64,000 nucleotides of DNA. Origin: Bacteroidetes bacterium UBA6183 (GTDB lineage Bacteria; Bacteroidota; Bacteroidia; UKL13-3). The stretch covers positions 1 to 64,000 of the forward strand of contig DITN01000023.1 in the NCBI GenBank assembly GCA_002422865.1, in the 5' to 3' direction. The translations under genes were made by a program, and so were the position numbers. This document shows, one piece after another, positions 1 to 9,462 of the stretch; the first letter of the stretch is position 1; the number at the start of each line of letters is the position of its first letter. The notes below the pieces were generated by a model, which saw only the letters and a program-made list of their open reading frames with translations, was not told where the DNA came from and did not search any database.

Positions 1-95
1 GTCAACTCTATTCAGGGAAGTTCAAGTTAGACGCAAGAATTAATAACTAATTAACCAATCAACCAGTAACTAGTCAACCACTCGTCAACCAATAA
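1..95. repeat. AT-rich degenerate direct repeats at window edge
   Basis: This is non-coding sequence downstream of the YhhQ-type gene. It holds several imperfect copies of short words such as AACCAATCAACCAGTAAC and TAACTAGTCAACCA. No ORF or hairpin is evident. It is probably a degenerate simple repeat in the 3' intergenic region, and I cannot assign a function. Confidence 0.35.
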
Positions 96-854
96 CTAAT
101 CCGCGGCAGCCTCATCCATCAATTGTTTGGCGAGGTCTTTACCCAAATAATTATCAATAACCGAGTGTATGATGTAAAGTAAAGGGGTGAGCGCAATGGC
201 CACCACAAACTTGTACAAGTAGTTTACCACACCTACGGCAAGTACCAATTTTAAAGGCCAATCGCCACCAATATAAAAAGCAATAATCAGCACCACAAAA
301 CTATCAATAAACTGAGAAACCAAGGTTGAACCTGTGCTACGCAGCCAAAGTGCTTTATCGCCTGTTTTGGTTTTAATTAAATGGAAAGTGTACACATCAA
401 CCAATTGCCCGAATAAAAAGGCCACCAACGAACCGATAATAATCCATAACCCTTGCCCAAAAATACTGCTAAATGCCAATTGCATGTTAATAGGACCTTC
501 GGCTGTTTCTTTGGTTAACCAAAAAGCTGCGGGTACAGTATGTATGGTGGCATACACCGCTATAAAAGCATAGGTAATTAATGCTGCTGCAATGTATGAA
601 AACAAGCGTACCCCCTTTTTGCCAAAGTATTCGTTAATAATGTCGGTCATAACAAATACCATTGGCCACAACAAAACACCAGCAGTCATGTTAAAAGAGT
701 AAGTATCACCCAACAATTTTATTTGAAAAGGGGAGATACCCAATGTTTCTTCAACAGAAAAAATCTTTACCCCAACAAACTCGGCAATAATAGCATTGGC
801 AATAAAAAAGGAGCCTAGTATTAAAAATAATATGTTGCGTTTAGATTCTTTCAT
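96..854 (-). CDS. yhhQ: Queuosine precursor transporter, VUT/YhhQ family
   Basis: This 252-residue polytopic inner-membrane protein has several hydrophobic segments; the first starts at about residue 8. The sequence around residues 60-80 (MTDIINEYFGKKGVR) and the later GQLVDVYTFHLIK stretch are characteristic of the VUT/YhhQ family. Family members import queuosine precursors (preQ0/preQ1) for modification of GUN-anticodon tRNAs. Length is normal for the family. It is transcribed in the same direction as the next upstream gene (885-2297) with about 30 bases between them, so the two may be co-transcribed. The substrate is inferred from the family, not from the sequence itself. Confidence 0.88.
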   Translation of the reverse strand: MKESKRNILFLILGSFFIANAIIAEFVGVKIFSVEETLGISPFQIKLLGDTYSFNMTAGVLLWPMVFVMTDIINEYFGKKGVRLFSYIAAALITYAFIAVYATIHTVPAAFWLTKETAEGPINMQLAFSSIFGQGLWIIIGSLVAFLFGQLVDVYTFHLIKTKTGDKALWLRSTGSTLVSQFIDSFVVLIIAFYIGGDWPLKLVLAVGVVNYLYKFVVAIALTPLLYIIHSVIDNYLGKDLAKQLMDEAAAD

Positions 855-884
855 GATTTGGATTGATGTATTGTTATTCTAATA

Positions 885-2297
885 CTAAGCTGTGATATCA
901 AATTGTTCGCCCATTTTAGGAATAGCAATGTTTGTATAACCTACTTCTTCCAGTTTTGTTTTAAGCGATTCTTGTGCTTCCAACTCTCCGTGTACTAAAA
1001 ATACCTGTTTTACTTTATTTGCTTTCTGGTGTTTAAGGTATTGTATGATCTCACCATAATCAGCATGGGCACTGAAGTAATCCATGTTAACCACTCTAGC
1101 ATTCACCGGATACATCTCGCCAAATATTTTTACCTCTTTGGCCCCGGCTTTTAATTTTCCGCCTAAACTTTCGGGTGTACAATAGCCTACCATCAAAATG
1201 GTGTTTTTAGGGTTTTGAATATTGTTGGCAATGTGGTGTTTAATACGTCCGGCTTCGGCCATGCCCGATGCAGAAATGATGATGCAAGGTTCTTTAATAT
1301 CATTAATGGCTTTCGATTGGTTAACATCACTCACATAAGTCAGGTCTTGAAAACCAAATGGGTCAGGGTCTTTACGAATGTATTCTAAAAAACTTTCGTT
1401 GTAACACTCTTGGTGTTTACGAATAACGGCTGTGGCCTTTACCGATAAAGGACTATCCACAAATACTTTTATGGTTGGTAATAGTCCTGTATTGGCAAAC
1501 TGATCGAGCATGTAAATTAAGTCTTGTGTTCTATCTACGCTAAAGGCAGGAATAATTAATTTACCTTTTTGCGTTACACATGTCTCGCGAATTACATTTA
1601 ACAGTTGCAATTCTAAATCAGCAGGTTTAGGGTGCAGTCGGTTGCCATAAGTACTTTCACAAATCAACACATCACATTGCCTAAAAGGCTGTGGAGATCG
1701 AAGTATTTGGTCGTTTAACCTACCAATGTCACCGGTAAATGTAATTTTAGTTTTTTTGCCTTTTTTGCAAGTAACATCAATGTGCACAGCAGCACTGCCT
1801 AATAAATGGCCTGCATCGGTAAATGTTAATGTAATATCTTGATCTATTTTAATGGTCTCTTCATATTCAACCGGAACCATTAAGTCTAATGTTTTTTCAA
1901 CATCAAGTACATCATAAAGTGCTTCAATGGCAGGTTCACCACGTTTAACCCTGCGTTTGTTCACATAACGCAAATCTTCGTTTTGTATAAAGGCAGAGTC
2001 CATCAACATAATTTCACACAACGAAATGGTTGCCGGTGTTGCAAAAATAATTCCCCTAAAACCTTCTTTTACCAAACGTGGCAATAAGCCAGAGTGGTCG
2101 ATATGTGCATGAGATAAAATAACATAATCTAAATCGTGTGGTTCAAAACCAAAGTGACGGTTCATCTCATCGCGGTTATCTAACCTTCCTTGAAATAATC
2201 CACAATCTAAAAGCAGTTTTTTACCATGAGCAGTTGTTATCAGGTGCTTGCTACCGGTTACTACTTGCGCTGCACCATAAAATTGTATTGTAGCCAT
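885..2297 (-). CDS. Metallo-beta-lactamase fold / beta-CASP RNase-like protein
   Basis: This is a 470-residue cytoplasmic hydrolase. The N-terminal metallo-beta-lactamase domain carries HAHIDHSG at about residues 63-70, the HxHxDH zinc site, and a second metal ligand in the DAGHLLGSA segment near residue 160. The middle contains a beta-CASP insertion (SVDRTQDLIYML region), and the C-terminal part has the usual SASGMAEAGR and YFSAHADYGEI motifs. This arrangement matches CPSF73-like bacterial exonucleases and RNA-processing enzymes. Length is typical. RNA is the likely substrate, but some relatives act on DNA or are uncharacterised. A terminator at 2345-2373 separates it from the upstream gene. 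Confidence 0.87.
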   Translation of the reverse strand: MATIQFYGAAQVVTGSKHLITTAHGKKLLLDCGLFQGRLDNRDEMNRHFGFEPHDLDYVILSHAHIDHSGLLPRLVKEGFRGIIFATPATISLCEIMLMDSAFIQNEDLRYVNKRRVKRGEPAIEALYDVLDVEKTLDLMVPVEYEETIKIDQDITLTFTDAGHLLGSAAVHIDVTCKKGKKTKITFTGDIGRLNDQILRSPQPFRQCDVLICESTYGNRLHPKPADLELQLLNVIRETCVTQKGKLIIPAFSVDRTQDLIYMLDQFANTGLLPTIKVFVDSPLSVKATAVIRKHQECYNESFLEYIRKDPDPFGFQDLTYVSDVNQSKAINDIKEPCIIISASGMAEAGRIKHHIANNIQNPKNTILMVGYCTPESLGGKLKAGAKEVKIFGEMYPVNARVVNMDYFSAHADYGEIIQYLKHQKANKVKQVFLVHGELEAQESLKTKLEEVGYTNIAIPKMGEQFDITA

Positions 2298-2344
2298 AAT
2301 ATTGTTTGTGCGCTAATATACTTTAAAACTATAAATCATGTAAT

Positions 2345-2373
2345 AAAAAAAGCAGGCCTTGGCCTGCTTTTTT
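2345..2373 (-). terminator. Intrinsic terminator downstream of the 5.2-kb secreted-protein gene
   Basis: Perfect inverted repeat AAAAAAGCAGGCC / GGCCTGCTTTTTT with a 2-nt loop. Read on the minus strand it ends in a T-tract. It lies 23 bases past the stop codon of 2396-7645 and before the start of 885-2297. Confidence 0.85.
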
Positions 2374-2395
2374 CGGTATAAAAAGGTGATGTATT

Positions 2396-5300
2396 TTATT
2401 GAATAACTACTTTGTAAGTTGCTATTCCTTGTTGGGTAACAATTTGCACAAAGTATATGCCTTTGTTTAAGGTTGATACATCAACACTTGGGTGGTTTGT
2501 ATCTATATTGATGTTTGATGTTAAAACCAATCTTCCGGTTAAGTCCATCATGCTAAATTGTGCACTGCCCAATATTTCATTACTTGTTATGGTAAGGTAA
2601 TTATTGGTTGGGTTTGGATACACCATCAATTTATTGCTGATATCGATATTGGTTAAACCGGTATTGTTGGTTCTTACCAACGTAATGGTATTTACTTGTG
2701 ATGCTAAAATTGAATCTTCCGGTTCCGTTGCTCTCACCGTCCATTCCAATGTAATTGAATCGCCTAAAGCAATGCCATTTGCAGCTAATAGTGCATCAAC
2801 GGCACTTTCTGCTAAGGTTAATTCGGTTGCGGTTCCGTTGTTGTTTGATGAGATGTTTAATAATGGAGCATTAAAGTTTCCACCAACAGTTTTGGCCAAC
2901 CAAGTGTACTTTGTGGCATTGGTTGATGTGGTCCAAGTGATGCTGATATTTACAGAACCTGTTGCTTCAACACCAACGCGGGTATTGTTTGCCGGAGTTA
3001 CTAAATTAAAGTTACCCAATATACGTTTACGAATCAATTTGATGGTACGCGTTTCGTTAGCTTGTAATGAATCTGTAGCAGATTTGTAGGCATAAACAGT
3101 CCATTTTAATTCAACCGAATCGGTACGTTTTACACCTAATGTTTTTAGCGTATTATCAATAATATTTGAAGTTAAATTGAGTATGCTATCTGTTGCAGGT
3201 AATACTACTAACGGGGCATTAAAGTTACCGTTCATACTTGTTGCCATCCACTTGTAGCTTACCGCATTTTCAGATTTGTTCCAAGTAATTTGAATTGGTG
3301 TATTGTTACCTTGCTCAACTTCAATACGTGCATTGTTTGTTGGGCTAACTAAACCAAAGTTTGATAATGGTGTAATAATATCTTTTTTACGCACGGCATA
3401 TAATTGATAACCGCTTGTACATCCTGTAGTACCTGAGCAAAACTGTGCCAATACACCTTCAAATGTAAATTCACCTTGAGGAACAGCCAATGCCGGAGCA
3501 TCATCTAATTCTGTATCGGCAGCGGCCAATGTTCTTAAAATGGTGGTATCACCTGCAGTTGTTCCATCCCAAACTGTAGTGTTTGAGCTTGCTGCAAACG
3601 TACTTGCTGTTGAGTTTGTTCTTAATCCAACAACGCGTATCAACATACTTTCGTAAGCTTCACCATTTTGGTTTAATTGTTTTACGGTTAAAGTTACAGG
3701 TGTTATGGTTTTGTTTGATGCCAAAATAGTAACACCGCTTGTTGATGTGTATGCCCCACTTATTAATTGAAGTTGTGCATAGTTGTTGAAGTCATTTCTT
3801 GGTCCAACAACCTCTACGCTATCTCCTTCTTTTAATGTTCCGTTGGCAATGGCATCAACCATAACACCGCTGGCCTGACGAATGCCAATACCTGCAGTTT
3901 GGTCTTGTAGGTAAATAAAACGACCATAAGCACGAGTTACCACACCTCTAATTTTAACGATGTTTGGTGATGCAACTGCACGAGCTTGTGTTATACTCAT
4001 GGCAGGATTTGTTTCAGGGAAAATGGCATCAGGACGAGCATTTAACAATTGAATACGTTTGTCGCCCAATACAGAAGTATCGCGTACATTGTATGCTTTA
4101 GCAATGGTGTTATGTTTAGCTTGCATATATTCTGCAAAGGCATCTTGCTCACTACCAATGGTTGCAAACGTTGATGTGCCGGTGCTTTTAATGGCAGTAT
4201 CTAAATTAACACGTGCGGTAATGTTTGAAGGGAAAGGATAATTATCGCCACCAACAGGCGAACCTACAGATGAAGGATCTGCTAAGAAGTTTAAGGTAAC
4301 AATTTTATAAATACGTGAAGTATCACCAACCAATAAGCCGTTTCTTACAATGGTATCTAAACGTGTACCGATTGAGTCAATTAATACCAACGATTTAATT
4401 TTATTACCTACTGTAGATGTGGTATCATAACTAAATGCAACACCACCAATTTGCGGAAACTGTCCCGGAGTTGCGCCCGGTTTGGTTGCAGCAATACCAT
4501 GTTCTAATATTCTGCGCAAGCCTGCTGCATTGGTTGAAACAATAACCAATCTGTTGTTAAAACGTAAGGAATTTTCGATGTCCAATTGCGAGATGTCGCC
4601 AGTTTGTTTATTGGCACTAGGGTTGGGTTGAGTAGTTTCTAATGATACGTTGCTGCCCACAGAATTTACAAATCCAATGGCTGAACGAATGCCACCACCG
4701 TTTTTAATAGATACACGCACTTGTGGATCATATTGTTTAGCATACCATAAGTTGGCGTCAGATGATAAGTTACCTAAGTTGCTTTCTTCTGTACGCACAG
4801 CGTTACGTCTTCCTTCTAAAAACACATTTGATTTACCAACTAAGTTGCCATCTTTAGAAATAATTACATTGTTTACTGCGTTACAAATAGCGCGTACGTT
4901 TGCACCTTTAGTTCCTGTAGCAAAAGCATTATTGTAATTGCCCCACAATGAAGTTACCATATTAGAGTCGCTTGCATAAACACCGTTAACCGTATTGTTT
5001 AATAAGTTAGGTAACAATACACCTGCACTATCAAAATCGCAAACAAATCGGCCTACGTATTTCCATTCGCTTGTGGTGTTTAAAATAGCCATTGGTTGCC
5101 CTGTAGCACTTGTTGTTAAGATTGGATATTGCTCAGTTGCTGTATGTCCTGCAATTAGCCTGTCGTTGGCATCTGCTGTAATGTTGTGGTTACCGCCTGA
5201 TAGGATGATGTCTACATTACGTAGGAGAGGAGCCAATGCTTTTTCGTTGGCAATTTGTTGTAAGTGTGCCAATAAAATGATTTTATTTACACCCTCTTTA

Positions 5301-7645
5301 GCGATTAACGAATCAACTGTTGGTTGAATAATTGCAGCTAATGCCGGCATATCATCCACTTGTGGTCCGGTTACAGCAGTAAAACCCGGTGATGATATTT
5401 TAGCCAATACTTGTGTAGTAGCTCCAACTATACCAATTTTTTCTCCATTACGCTCAATAATTACTGATGGTGCAATACCTTTCTTTTGGTTATTGGCAGT
5501 AATAGTTGGCGCTGTTTTAAAGGCCGTATCTCTTAATATTTGATTGGTATATAAGTAACTTAAATTAGCATCGTTGCTAAAGTTTAAGTTGCAACTTACA
5601 TACGGGAATTGTGCTCCTAACCAGCGTTTATCAGCACCGTTACTTCTAATGTCAACACCAATTTGTCCGTTTAAGTCGCTTGTTCCTAAATCAAATTCGT
5701 GGTTACCTAAAGCAGATGCATTAAAGCCAATCATATTCATGATGGCAATATCTGCTCTACCAATGGCCGGGCGCACTGCTTGTGTGCCACTGTAATAACT
5801 TGATGCGGTATTACGCAATGGTGTTTGTAATGAAGGGTCTTCACCTGCTGATAAAAACGGGCCAGGTAAAGTATTATCACCTGATGATAAAATTAATGTA
5901 TTTACATGTTCATCTTCCAACTTATCAATTATAGCTGCATAGTTAGGTGCATCAACAACTGCAGCTAAACCGCTTTCCATATCTGATGAATGCAAAATTT
6001 GCATTTGGTAAGCACTGCCTGTATTGCGTGTGTTTAATTGGATGATAGCAATTGTACCACTCGTTTCGTTTGAAACCAATAATAAATTTTTGCCATTGGG
6101 GCTTTGGTTAGCAGGTACAAAAGTTAAACCTTCTGGAGCTAAATCACCAATTGTGGCAAGTGTGCCCGAACCAGGAGCAACTGAAAAGTTACGTGTGTTA
6201 ATGTAATTAACAAAATAAGGAGCATTTGGATTGGTAACATTATATACCATAATACCACCAATTCTTTCCAACCCAATAAACGCATAGGTTGAATCTAAAA
6301 TTTTACCAACAGTCAGTGCTTCTGGCTCTGGACCTTTGTCATCACTTCTGTTTTTAAATGTATTGTTTGTACTACTTGCATTAAAATTTGTTGGGAATAA
6401 TGCAGCAGTTCTTTGCTCAAACTCATCTTTGCTATCCCATACCAAAGCTCCTGTTGTTCCATTCCACACCGAAAACGAACGAGCTCCGTAAGCGAAAATA
6501 CTGTCAAACTTTCCGTCATTGTTAAAATCGCCAAAACGGTTGGTTACATTTAATCTGCCTAGAGCTGTGTTTGCTTTTAAAGCTGAAACAGCAGAAGCAC
6601 CGCCAAACTTAGCTGTATCTACTACATAACTTGCATTACCAAATCTAACTTCTTCATTATTGGCTGATCCCCAGTCTGCGCGAGCATCACCTTCGTTTGC
6701 GGTTACTAAATAGGTAGTAGAACCAGTTCTAAAGCTACCGATTGCATCAGGCTGATACATTCCAAATACAGGATAATTAGCAAAATTGATTGCCCCACCT
6801 TGATCAGATGCATCTAATTTATTTTGTGTTAAATTATAATTTTTAAATCCTAAAGCTATTAATCGAGTAACTGTTGCTGTTGCAATGTTTACTTCAGCAA
6901 TACAATTATTTTCCTGGCAAGTAACCCAAGCAGTTGTATTATCATCAGAAACTGTGATATATTCTGGCTCTAAATCCTCTGCTATAGTTGAATTGCGTAA
7001 AAATGTTCCAGAATCAGTTTGAATACGACCAGTAATTTTAATTTTAGGGTCAATTGCTGTTCCGTTAAAAGAAGTAAACCCTGCTGTTTGTACATTTGCT
7101 TGAGTTAAACCTGCAGCACCACCAGCGAGATCAATAATGCTTATTGAACCTTCGCGATCTATTGTATAACCTTCATTTGGCTCACCTTCATTTGCTACTA
7201 AAACTTTCAAACCGTTTGGTGTAAAAGTTACCATATCTGGCAATGCGCCAACTTTTACCTTTGAAATAAAGGCAAGTGTATTGGCATTAAAGAAAACGAT
7301 ACTACCATTGCCAGTTTTTCCAGTTGAATCTACAACTGCTACTGCTACTAAATCGCCACTCACAGCCACCGATGTTAAATCGCTACCATAAGGTTTGATT
7401 GAAATTGAAGCAACCTGAACCGGGCTGCTTGGGTTAGCTAAACTTACAACTTTTAAAGATGTATCTGGACCATTGGTCACAAACATCTGCTTACTTTTAG
7501 GGTGATAAGCATTAATTTCTGCTGATGCTTTATCGTACAGACCTGTTGAATAACGCCCTAAAAGTTGGGGAGTGATTTGGGCATTTACATCACCTATAAA
7601 GGCTAATATAAACGCAATGGAAAAGGAGAATAATTGTTTTTTCAT
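2396..7645 (-). CDS. Secreted multidomain protein: phytase-like propeller + 5'-nucleotidase + type IX sorting domain
   Basis: This 1749-residue exported protein begins with a Sec signal peptide (about residues 1-22, ending VNA). Residues ~25-540 resemble the choice-of-anchor I/esterase-like phytase beta-propeller family. Residues ~550-1140 resemble a UshA-type metallophosphoesterase and 5'-nucleotidase C domain, with LQILHSSDMESG, GNHEFDLG and SGGNHN metal-site motifs. Residues ~1170-1400 look like an OB-fold/DUF5689-like region. Two related Ig/SusE-like repeats of about 115 residues follow, starting LVSPTNNARIEVE and LVTPANNTRVGVE. The last ~75 residues (VYPNPTNNYLTI to KGIYFVQI) are a Por/type IX secretion sorting domain. 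Probably surface-exposed and used for phosphate scavenging from nucleotides or phosphoesters; the substrate is inferred. In the first metal motif the usual Asn-Asp-xx-Gly-His context is altered (HSSDMESG), as in the choice-of-anchor I class. Confidence 0.88.
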   Translation of the reverse strand: MKKQLFSFSIAFILAFIGDVNAQITPQLLGRYSTGLYDKASAEINAYHPKSKQMFVTNGPDTSLKVVSLANPSSPVQVASISIKPYGSDLTSVAVSGDLVAVAVVDSTGKTGNGSIVFFNANTLAFISKVKVGALPDMVTFTPNGLKVLVANEGEPNEGYTIDREGSISIIDLAGGAAGLTQANVQTAGFTSFNGTAIDPKIKITGRIQTDSGTFLRNSTIAEDLEPEYITVSDDNTTAWVTCQENNCIAEVNIATATVTRLIALGFKNYNLTQNKLDASDQGGAINFANYPVFGMYQPDAIGSFRTGSTTYLVTANEGDARADWGSANNEEVRFGNASYVVDTAKFGGASAVSALKANTALGRLNVTNRFGDFNNDGKFDSIFAYGARSFSVWNGTTGALVWDSKDEFEQRTAALFPTNFNASSTNNTFKNRSDDKGPEPEALTVGKILDSTYAFIGLERIGGIMVYNVTNPNAPYFVNYINTRNFSVAPGSGTLATIGDLAPEGLTFVPANQSPNGKNLLLVSNETSGTIAIIQLNTRNTGSAYQMQILHSSDMESGLAAVVDAPNYAAIIDKLEDEHVNTLILSSGDNTLPGPFLSAGEDPSLQTPLRNTASSYYSGTQAVRPAIGRADIAIMNMIGFNASALGNHEFDLGTSDLNGQIGVDIRSNGADKRWLGAQFPYVSCNLNFSNDANLSYLYTNQILRDTAFKTAPTITANNQKKGIAPSVIIERNGEKIGIVGATTQVLAKISSPGFTAVTGPQVDDMPALAAIIQPTVDSLIAKEGVNKIILLAHLQQIANEKALAPLLRNVDIILSGGNHNITADANDRLIAGHTATEQYPILTTSATGQPMAILNTTSEWKYVGRFVCDFDSAGVLLPNLLNNTVNGVYASDSNMVTSLWGNYNNAFATGTKGANVRAICNAVNNVIISKDGNLVGKSNVFLEGRRNAVRTEESNLGNLSSDANLWYAKQYDPQVRVSIKNGGGIRSAIGFVNSVGSNVSLETTQPNPSANKQTGDISQLDIENSLRFNNRLVIVSTNAAGLRRILEHGIAATKPGATPGQFPQIGGVAFSYDTTSTVGNKIKSLVLIDSIGTRLDTIVRNGLLVGDTSRIYKIVTLNFLADPSSVGSPVGGDNYPFPSNITARVNLDTAIKSTGTSTFATIGSEQDAFAEYMQAKHNTIAKAYNVRDTSVLGDKRIQLLNARPDAIFPETNPAMSITQARAVASPNIVKIRGVVTRAYGRFIYLQDQTAGIGIRQASGVMVDAIANGTLKEGDSVEVVGPRNDFNNYAQLQLISGAYTSTSGVTILASNKTITPVTLTVKQLNQNGEAYESMLIRVVGLRTNSTASTFAASSNTTVWDGTTAGDTTILRTLAAADTELDDAPALAVPQGEFTFEGVLAQFCSGTTGCTSGYQLYAVRKKDIITPLSNFGLVSPTNNARIEVEQGNNTPIQITWNKSENAVSYKWMATSMNGNFNAPLVVLPATDSILNLTSNIIDNTLKTLGVKRTDSVELKWTVYAYKSATDSLQANETRTIKLIRKRILGNFNLVTPANNTRVGVEATGSVNISITWTTSTNATKYTWLAKTVGGNFNAPLLNISSNNNGTATELTLAESAVDALLAANGIALGDSITLEWTVRATEPEDSILASQVNTITLVRTNNTGLTNIDISNKLMVYPNPTNNYLTITSNEILGSAQFSMMDLTGRLVLTSNINIDTNHPSVDVSTLNKGIYFVQIVTQQGIATYKVVIQ

Positions 7646-7749
7646 ACCTTATAAATTTGTGGCAAGTTGGGTATACCAGCTCAAGCAAATGTTAAGGTCT
7701 AATAACCATTACTTCAATTTTGGGTTAATGCAATGTTATTTTGGTCGGT

Positions 7750-8526
7750 TTATTTTTTCTTGGCTTCATTCCAATACACATCCATTTCTTCCAAGGTCAT
7801 TTCAGTTAATTTTTTATCTAATTTTTTAGCTTTTTCTTCAATGTATTGAAAGCGTTCTATAAACTTCTGATTGGTTTTCTCTAGTGCATCATCTGGGTTG
7901 ATGTTGTATTTGCGAGCAAGGTTAACTAAAGAAAATAAATAGTCACCAAACTCTTTTTCTGTTTTTTCAGAATCAGGGTTCACCTCAAATTCTTCTTTTA
8001 ATTCAGCTAATTCTTCATCCACCTTAGCCCAAACTTCGGTAGGAGTGGGCCAATCAAAACCAACCTGAGCAGCTTTTTCTTGCATACGTAATGCTTTAAC
8101 AATGCTTGGTGTCCCTTTGGCAACTCCGCTCAATACCGATTTATTTCCTTCTTTAAGTTTGAGTTGTTCCCAGTTTTCTTTTACCTGCTCAGCGGTATCT
8201 GCTTTTACGTCTCCATAAATGTGTGGGTGACGGTAAATCAATTTATCACAAAGGGCATTGCATACATCAGCTATATCAAACTGATTTTTTTCGCTGCCAA
8301 TACGCGCATAAAACACCAAATGAAGCAATACATCACCTAACTCTTTTTTGATCTCTACATCATCGTTTTTTAGTATGGCATCACTAAGCTCATAAGTTTC
8401 TTCAATGGTTAAATGGCGCAAACTTTCATTGGTTTGTTTCATATCCCAAGGACATTTCTCGCGCAGGTTGTCCATTACATCTAAAAGGCGTGAAAATGCT
8501 TCGAGTTTTTGTTGCTTGGTATTCAT
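7750..8526 (-). CDS. mazG: Nucleoside triphosphate pyrophosphohydrolase MazG
   Basis: This 258-residue cytoplasmic enzyme hydrolyses (d)NTPs to NMP and pyrophosphate, which cleans the nucleotide pool. The sequence shows two MazG-type helical modules. The first contains CPWD near residue 25 and EETYELSDAI at ~50-60 followed by KKELGDVLLHLVF, the Mg-binding ExxE...ExxD pattern. The second has EELAELKEEFE and EKEFGDYLFSLVNLARK. Length and architecture are normal for full-length bacterial MazG. In the intact chromosome this gene lay just downstream of tRNA-Arg and its terminator, before the 30-kb element inserted between them. Confidence 0.95.
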   Translation of the reverse strand: MNTKQQKLEAFSRLLDVMDNLREKCPWDMKQTNESLRHLTIEETYELSDAILKNDDVEIKKELGDVLLHLVFYARIGSEKNQFDIADVCNALCDKLIYRHPHIYGDVKADTAEQVKENWEQLKLKEGNKSVLSGVAKGTPSIVKALRMQEKAAQVGFDWPTPTEVWAKVDEELAELKEEFEVNPDSEKTEKEFGDYLFSLVNLARKYNINPDDALEKTNQKFIERFQYIEEKAKKLDKKLTEMTLEEMDVYWNEAKKK

Positions 8527-8574
8527 GTTAAGTTGTTAATGAGGTAATAAAGATATTGGTTAGGTATTAAAAGA

Positions 8575-8604
8575 AAAAACCACCAATTTTAGTTGGTGGT
8601 TTTT
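8575..8604 (-). terminator. Original host tRNA-Arg terminator (left of attL)
   Basis: Inverted repeat AAAAACCACCAA / TTGGTGGTTTTT with a 6-nt loop, usable on both strands. It sits 5 bases outside the left 22-bp repeat, exactly where the tRNA-Arg terminator would be expected before integration. Confidence 0.8.
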
Positions 8605-8609
8605 ATGTT

Positions 8610-8631
8610 GTGGTCTCGACAGGATTCAAAC
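8610..8631 (+). repeat. attL: 22-bp duplication of tRNA-Arg 3' end
   Basis: The 22 bases are identical to 38619-38640, which form the T-arm/acceptor 3' end of tRNA-Arg on the minus strand. The identity stops at both sides (8609 T versus 38618 A; 8632 A versus 38641 C). This is the expected footprint of site-specific integration into a tRNA gene. Confidence 0.93.
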
Positions 8632-8653
8632 AAAACCACACTTTACAAGCTTC

Positions 8654-9127
8654 TTAGGCGGCAGCGATACGCGTAGCCCCCTTATTAGCCCCTTCGTGAG
8701 ATAATAAATAATTATTACCCCCAAGCTCGTTTTGTAACGCGAAAGGACTAACTAGCTTTACTAAGTCAGGGTGAAGTTGTAAAGCTTTCTCAAATAAGTT
8801 ACGATAGTAATCAAGGTTAATACGCAATTCTTTAATAATCGCGTTTTGCTCAACCACTGTTTTACGCAATTCTTCTAACTCTGCCGGGTTACTAAATAAT
8901 GTAGTAGATCCTGGGCCGGATAAAATTTGCTCTTTGTGTTTTGCTGCTACTTCAGGGAAGGCATCAAAAAACGTATTCAAGAATTTTGAGCTTAATACCT
9001 CATGCTTTGGGCTTAAACTCAAGCTAACCATGTTAGCCGTATATCCTGTTTTGTCGGATATTTCTTTTTGGCTGATTCCCTCTAAATGCACTACTGCACG
9101 TAGTCGGGCTTTTACTTCTTTATCCAT
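8654..9127 (-). CDS. HTH repressor-like protein with coiled coil
   Basis: This is a 157-residue protein. Residues ~10-65 form a helix-turn-helix of the XRE/HTH_3 type (ISQKEISDKTGYTANMVSLSLS). Residues ~90-125 (AELEELRKTVVEQNAIIKELRINLDYYRNLFEKAL) are a predicted coiled coil suited to dimerisation. There is no peptidase-type cleavage domain of the CI/LexA sort. It is transcribed away from the early genes, from a promoter at 9191-9220, with two perfect palindromes between that promoter and its start codon. This arrangement indicates an autoregulated lysogeny repressor for the element. The role is inferred from context; the specific operator assignment is a prediction. Confidence 0.75.
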   Translation of the reverse strand: MDKEVKARLRAVVHLEGISQKEISDKTGYTANMVSLSLSPKHEVLSSKFLNTFFDAFPEVAAKHKEQILSGPGSTTLFSNPAELEELRKTVVEQNAIIKELRINLDYYRNLFEKALQLHPDLVKLVSPFALQNELGGNNYLLSHEGANKGATRIAAA

Positions 9128-9157
9128 AGCAGTATTAATTATTGTTTTTACTGGAGC

Positions 9158-9183
9158 TTTTACCGGTAAAATTACCGGTAATT
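9158..9183. promoter_or_regulatory. Two tandem palindromic operators (ACCGGT core)
   Basis: TTTTACCGGTAAAA (9158-9171) and AATTACCGGTAATT (9170-9183) are both perfect 14-bp palindromes sharing the core TTACCGGTAA. Their centres are 12 bp apart. They lie just downstream of the predicted repressor start site and 31 bases before its ATG, a good position for autorepression. Further copies of the core occur elsewhere in the element. Confidence 0.78.
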
Positions 9184-9190
9184 ATTTGTA

Positions 9191-9220
9191 CAAATGTAAA
9201 TATTATTATTAAAAATACAA
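9191..9220 (-). promoter_or_regulatory. Predicted Bacteroidota-type promoter for the repressor gene
   Basis: On the minus strand there is TTG (9220-9218), a 19-base spacer, then TACATTTG (9198-9191). This fits the known Bacteroidota sigma-ABfr consensus TTG-N17-23-TAnnTTTG. Transcription would start near 9185, immediately ahead of the two palindromes and about 58 bases before the repressor ATG. Confidence 0.6.
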
Positions 9221-9410
9221 CTCAGTTGTGTTAAATACAAAAATAATTTGGTTAAATATCAATGATTTACAAATAAATTTTGTAAAAATCACAATACAAA
9301 TTTGTATTTATCCAAATAAATAACTTTTCTTTGAATCACCAAATCGGTAAAAAATTGTTCTTTGATGTGTATTAGATCAACAGCCAGTGCTTGCACCGGC
9401 TGTTTGGTTT

Positions 9411-9440
9411 TTAACTTAAACCTTCACTTGTTTTCATCAT
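9411..9440 (-). CDS. Possible 9-residue leader peptide with strong Shine-Dalgarno
   Basis: The minus strand carries AAAGGAGGTGG four bases before ATGATG and a 9-codon ORF encoding MMKTSEGLS. A 26-base hairpin (9404-9379) begins 6 bases past the stop codon. Good Shine-Dalgarno sequences are rare in Bacteroidota, so the perfect one here is notable. It could be a leader peptide, a remnant gene start or a coincidence. No homologue is claimed. Confidence 0.3.
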   Translation of the reverse strand: MMKTSEGLS

Positions 9441-9462
9441 TACCACCTCCTTTCGTTGGGGC

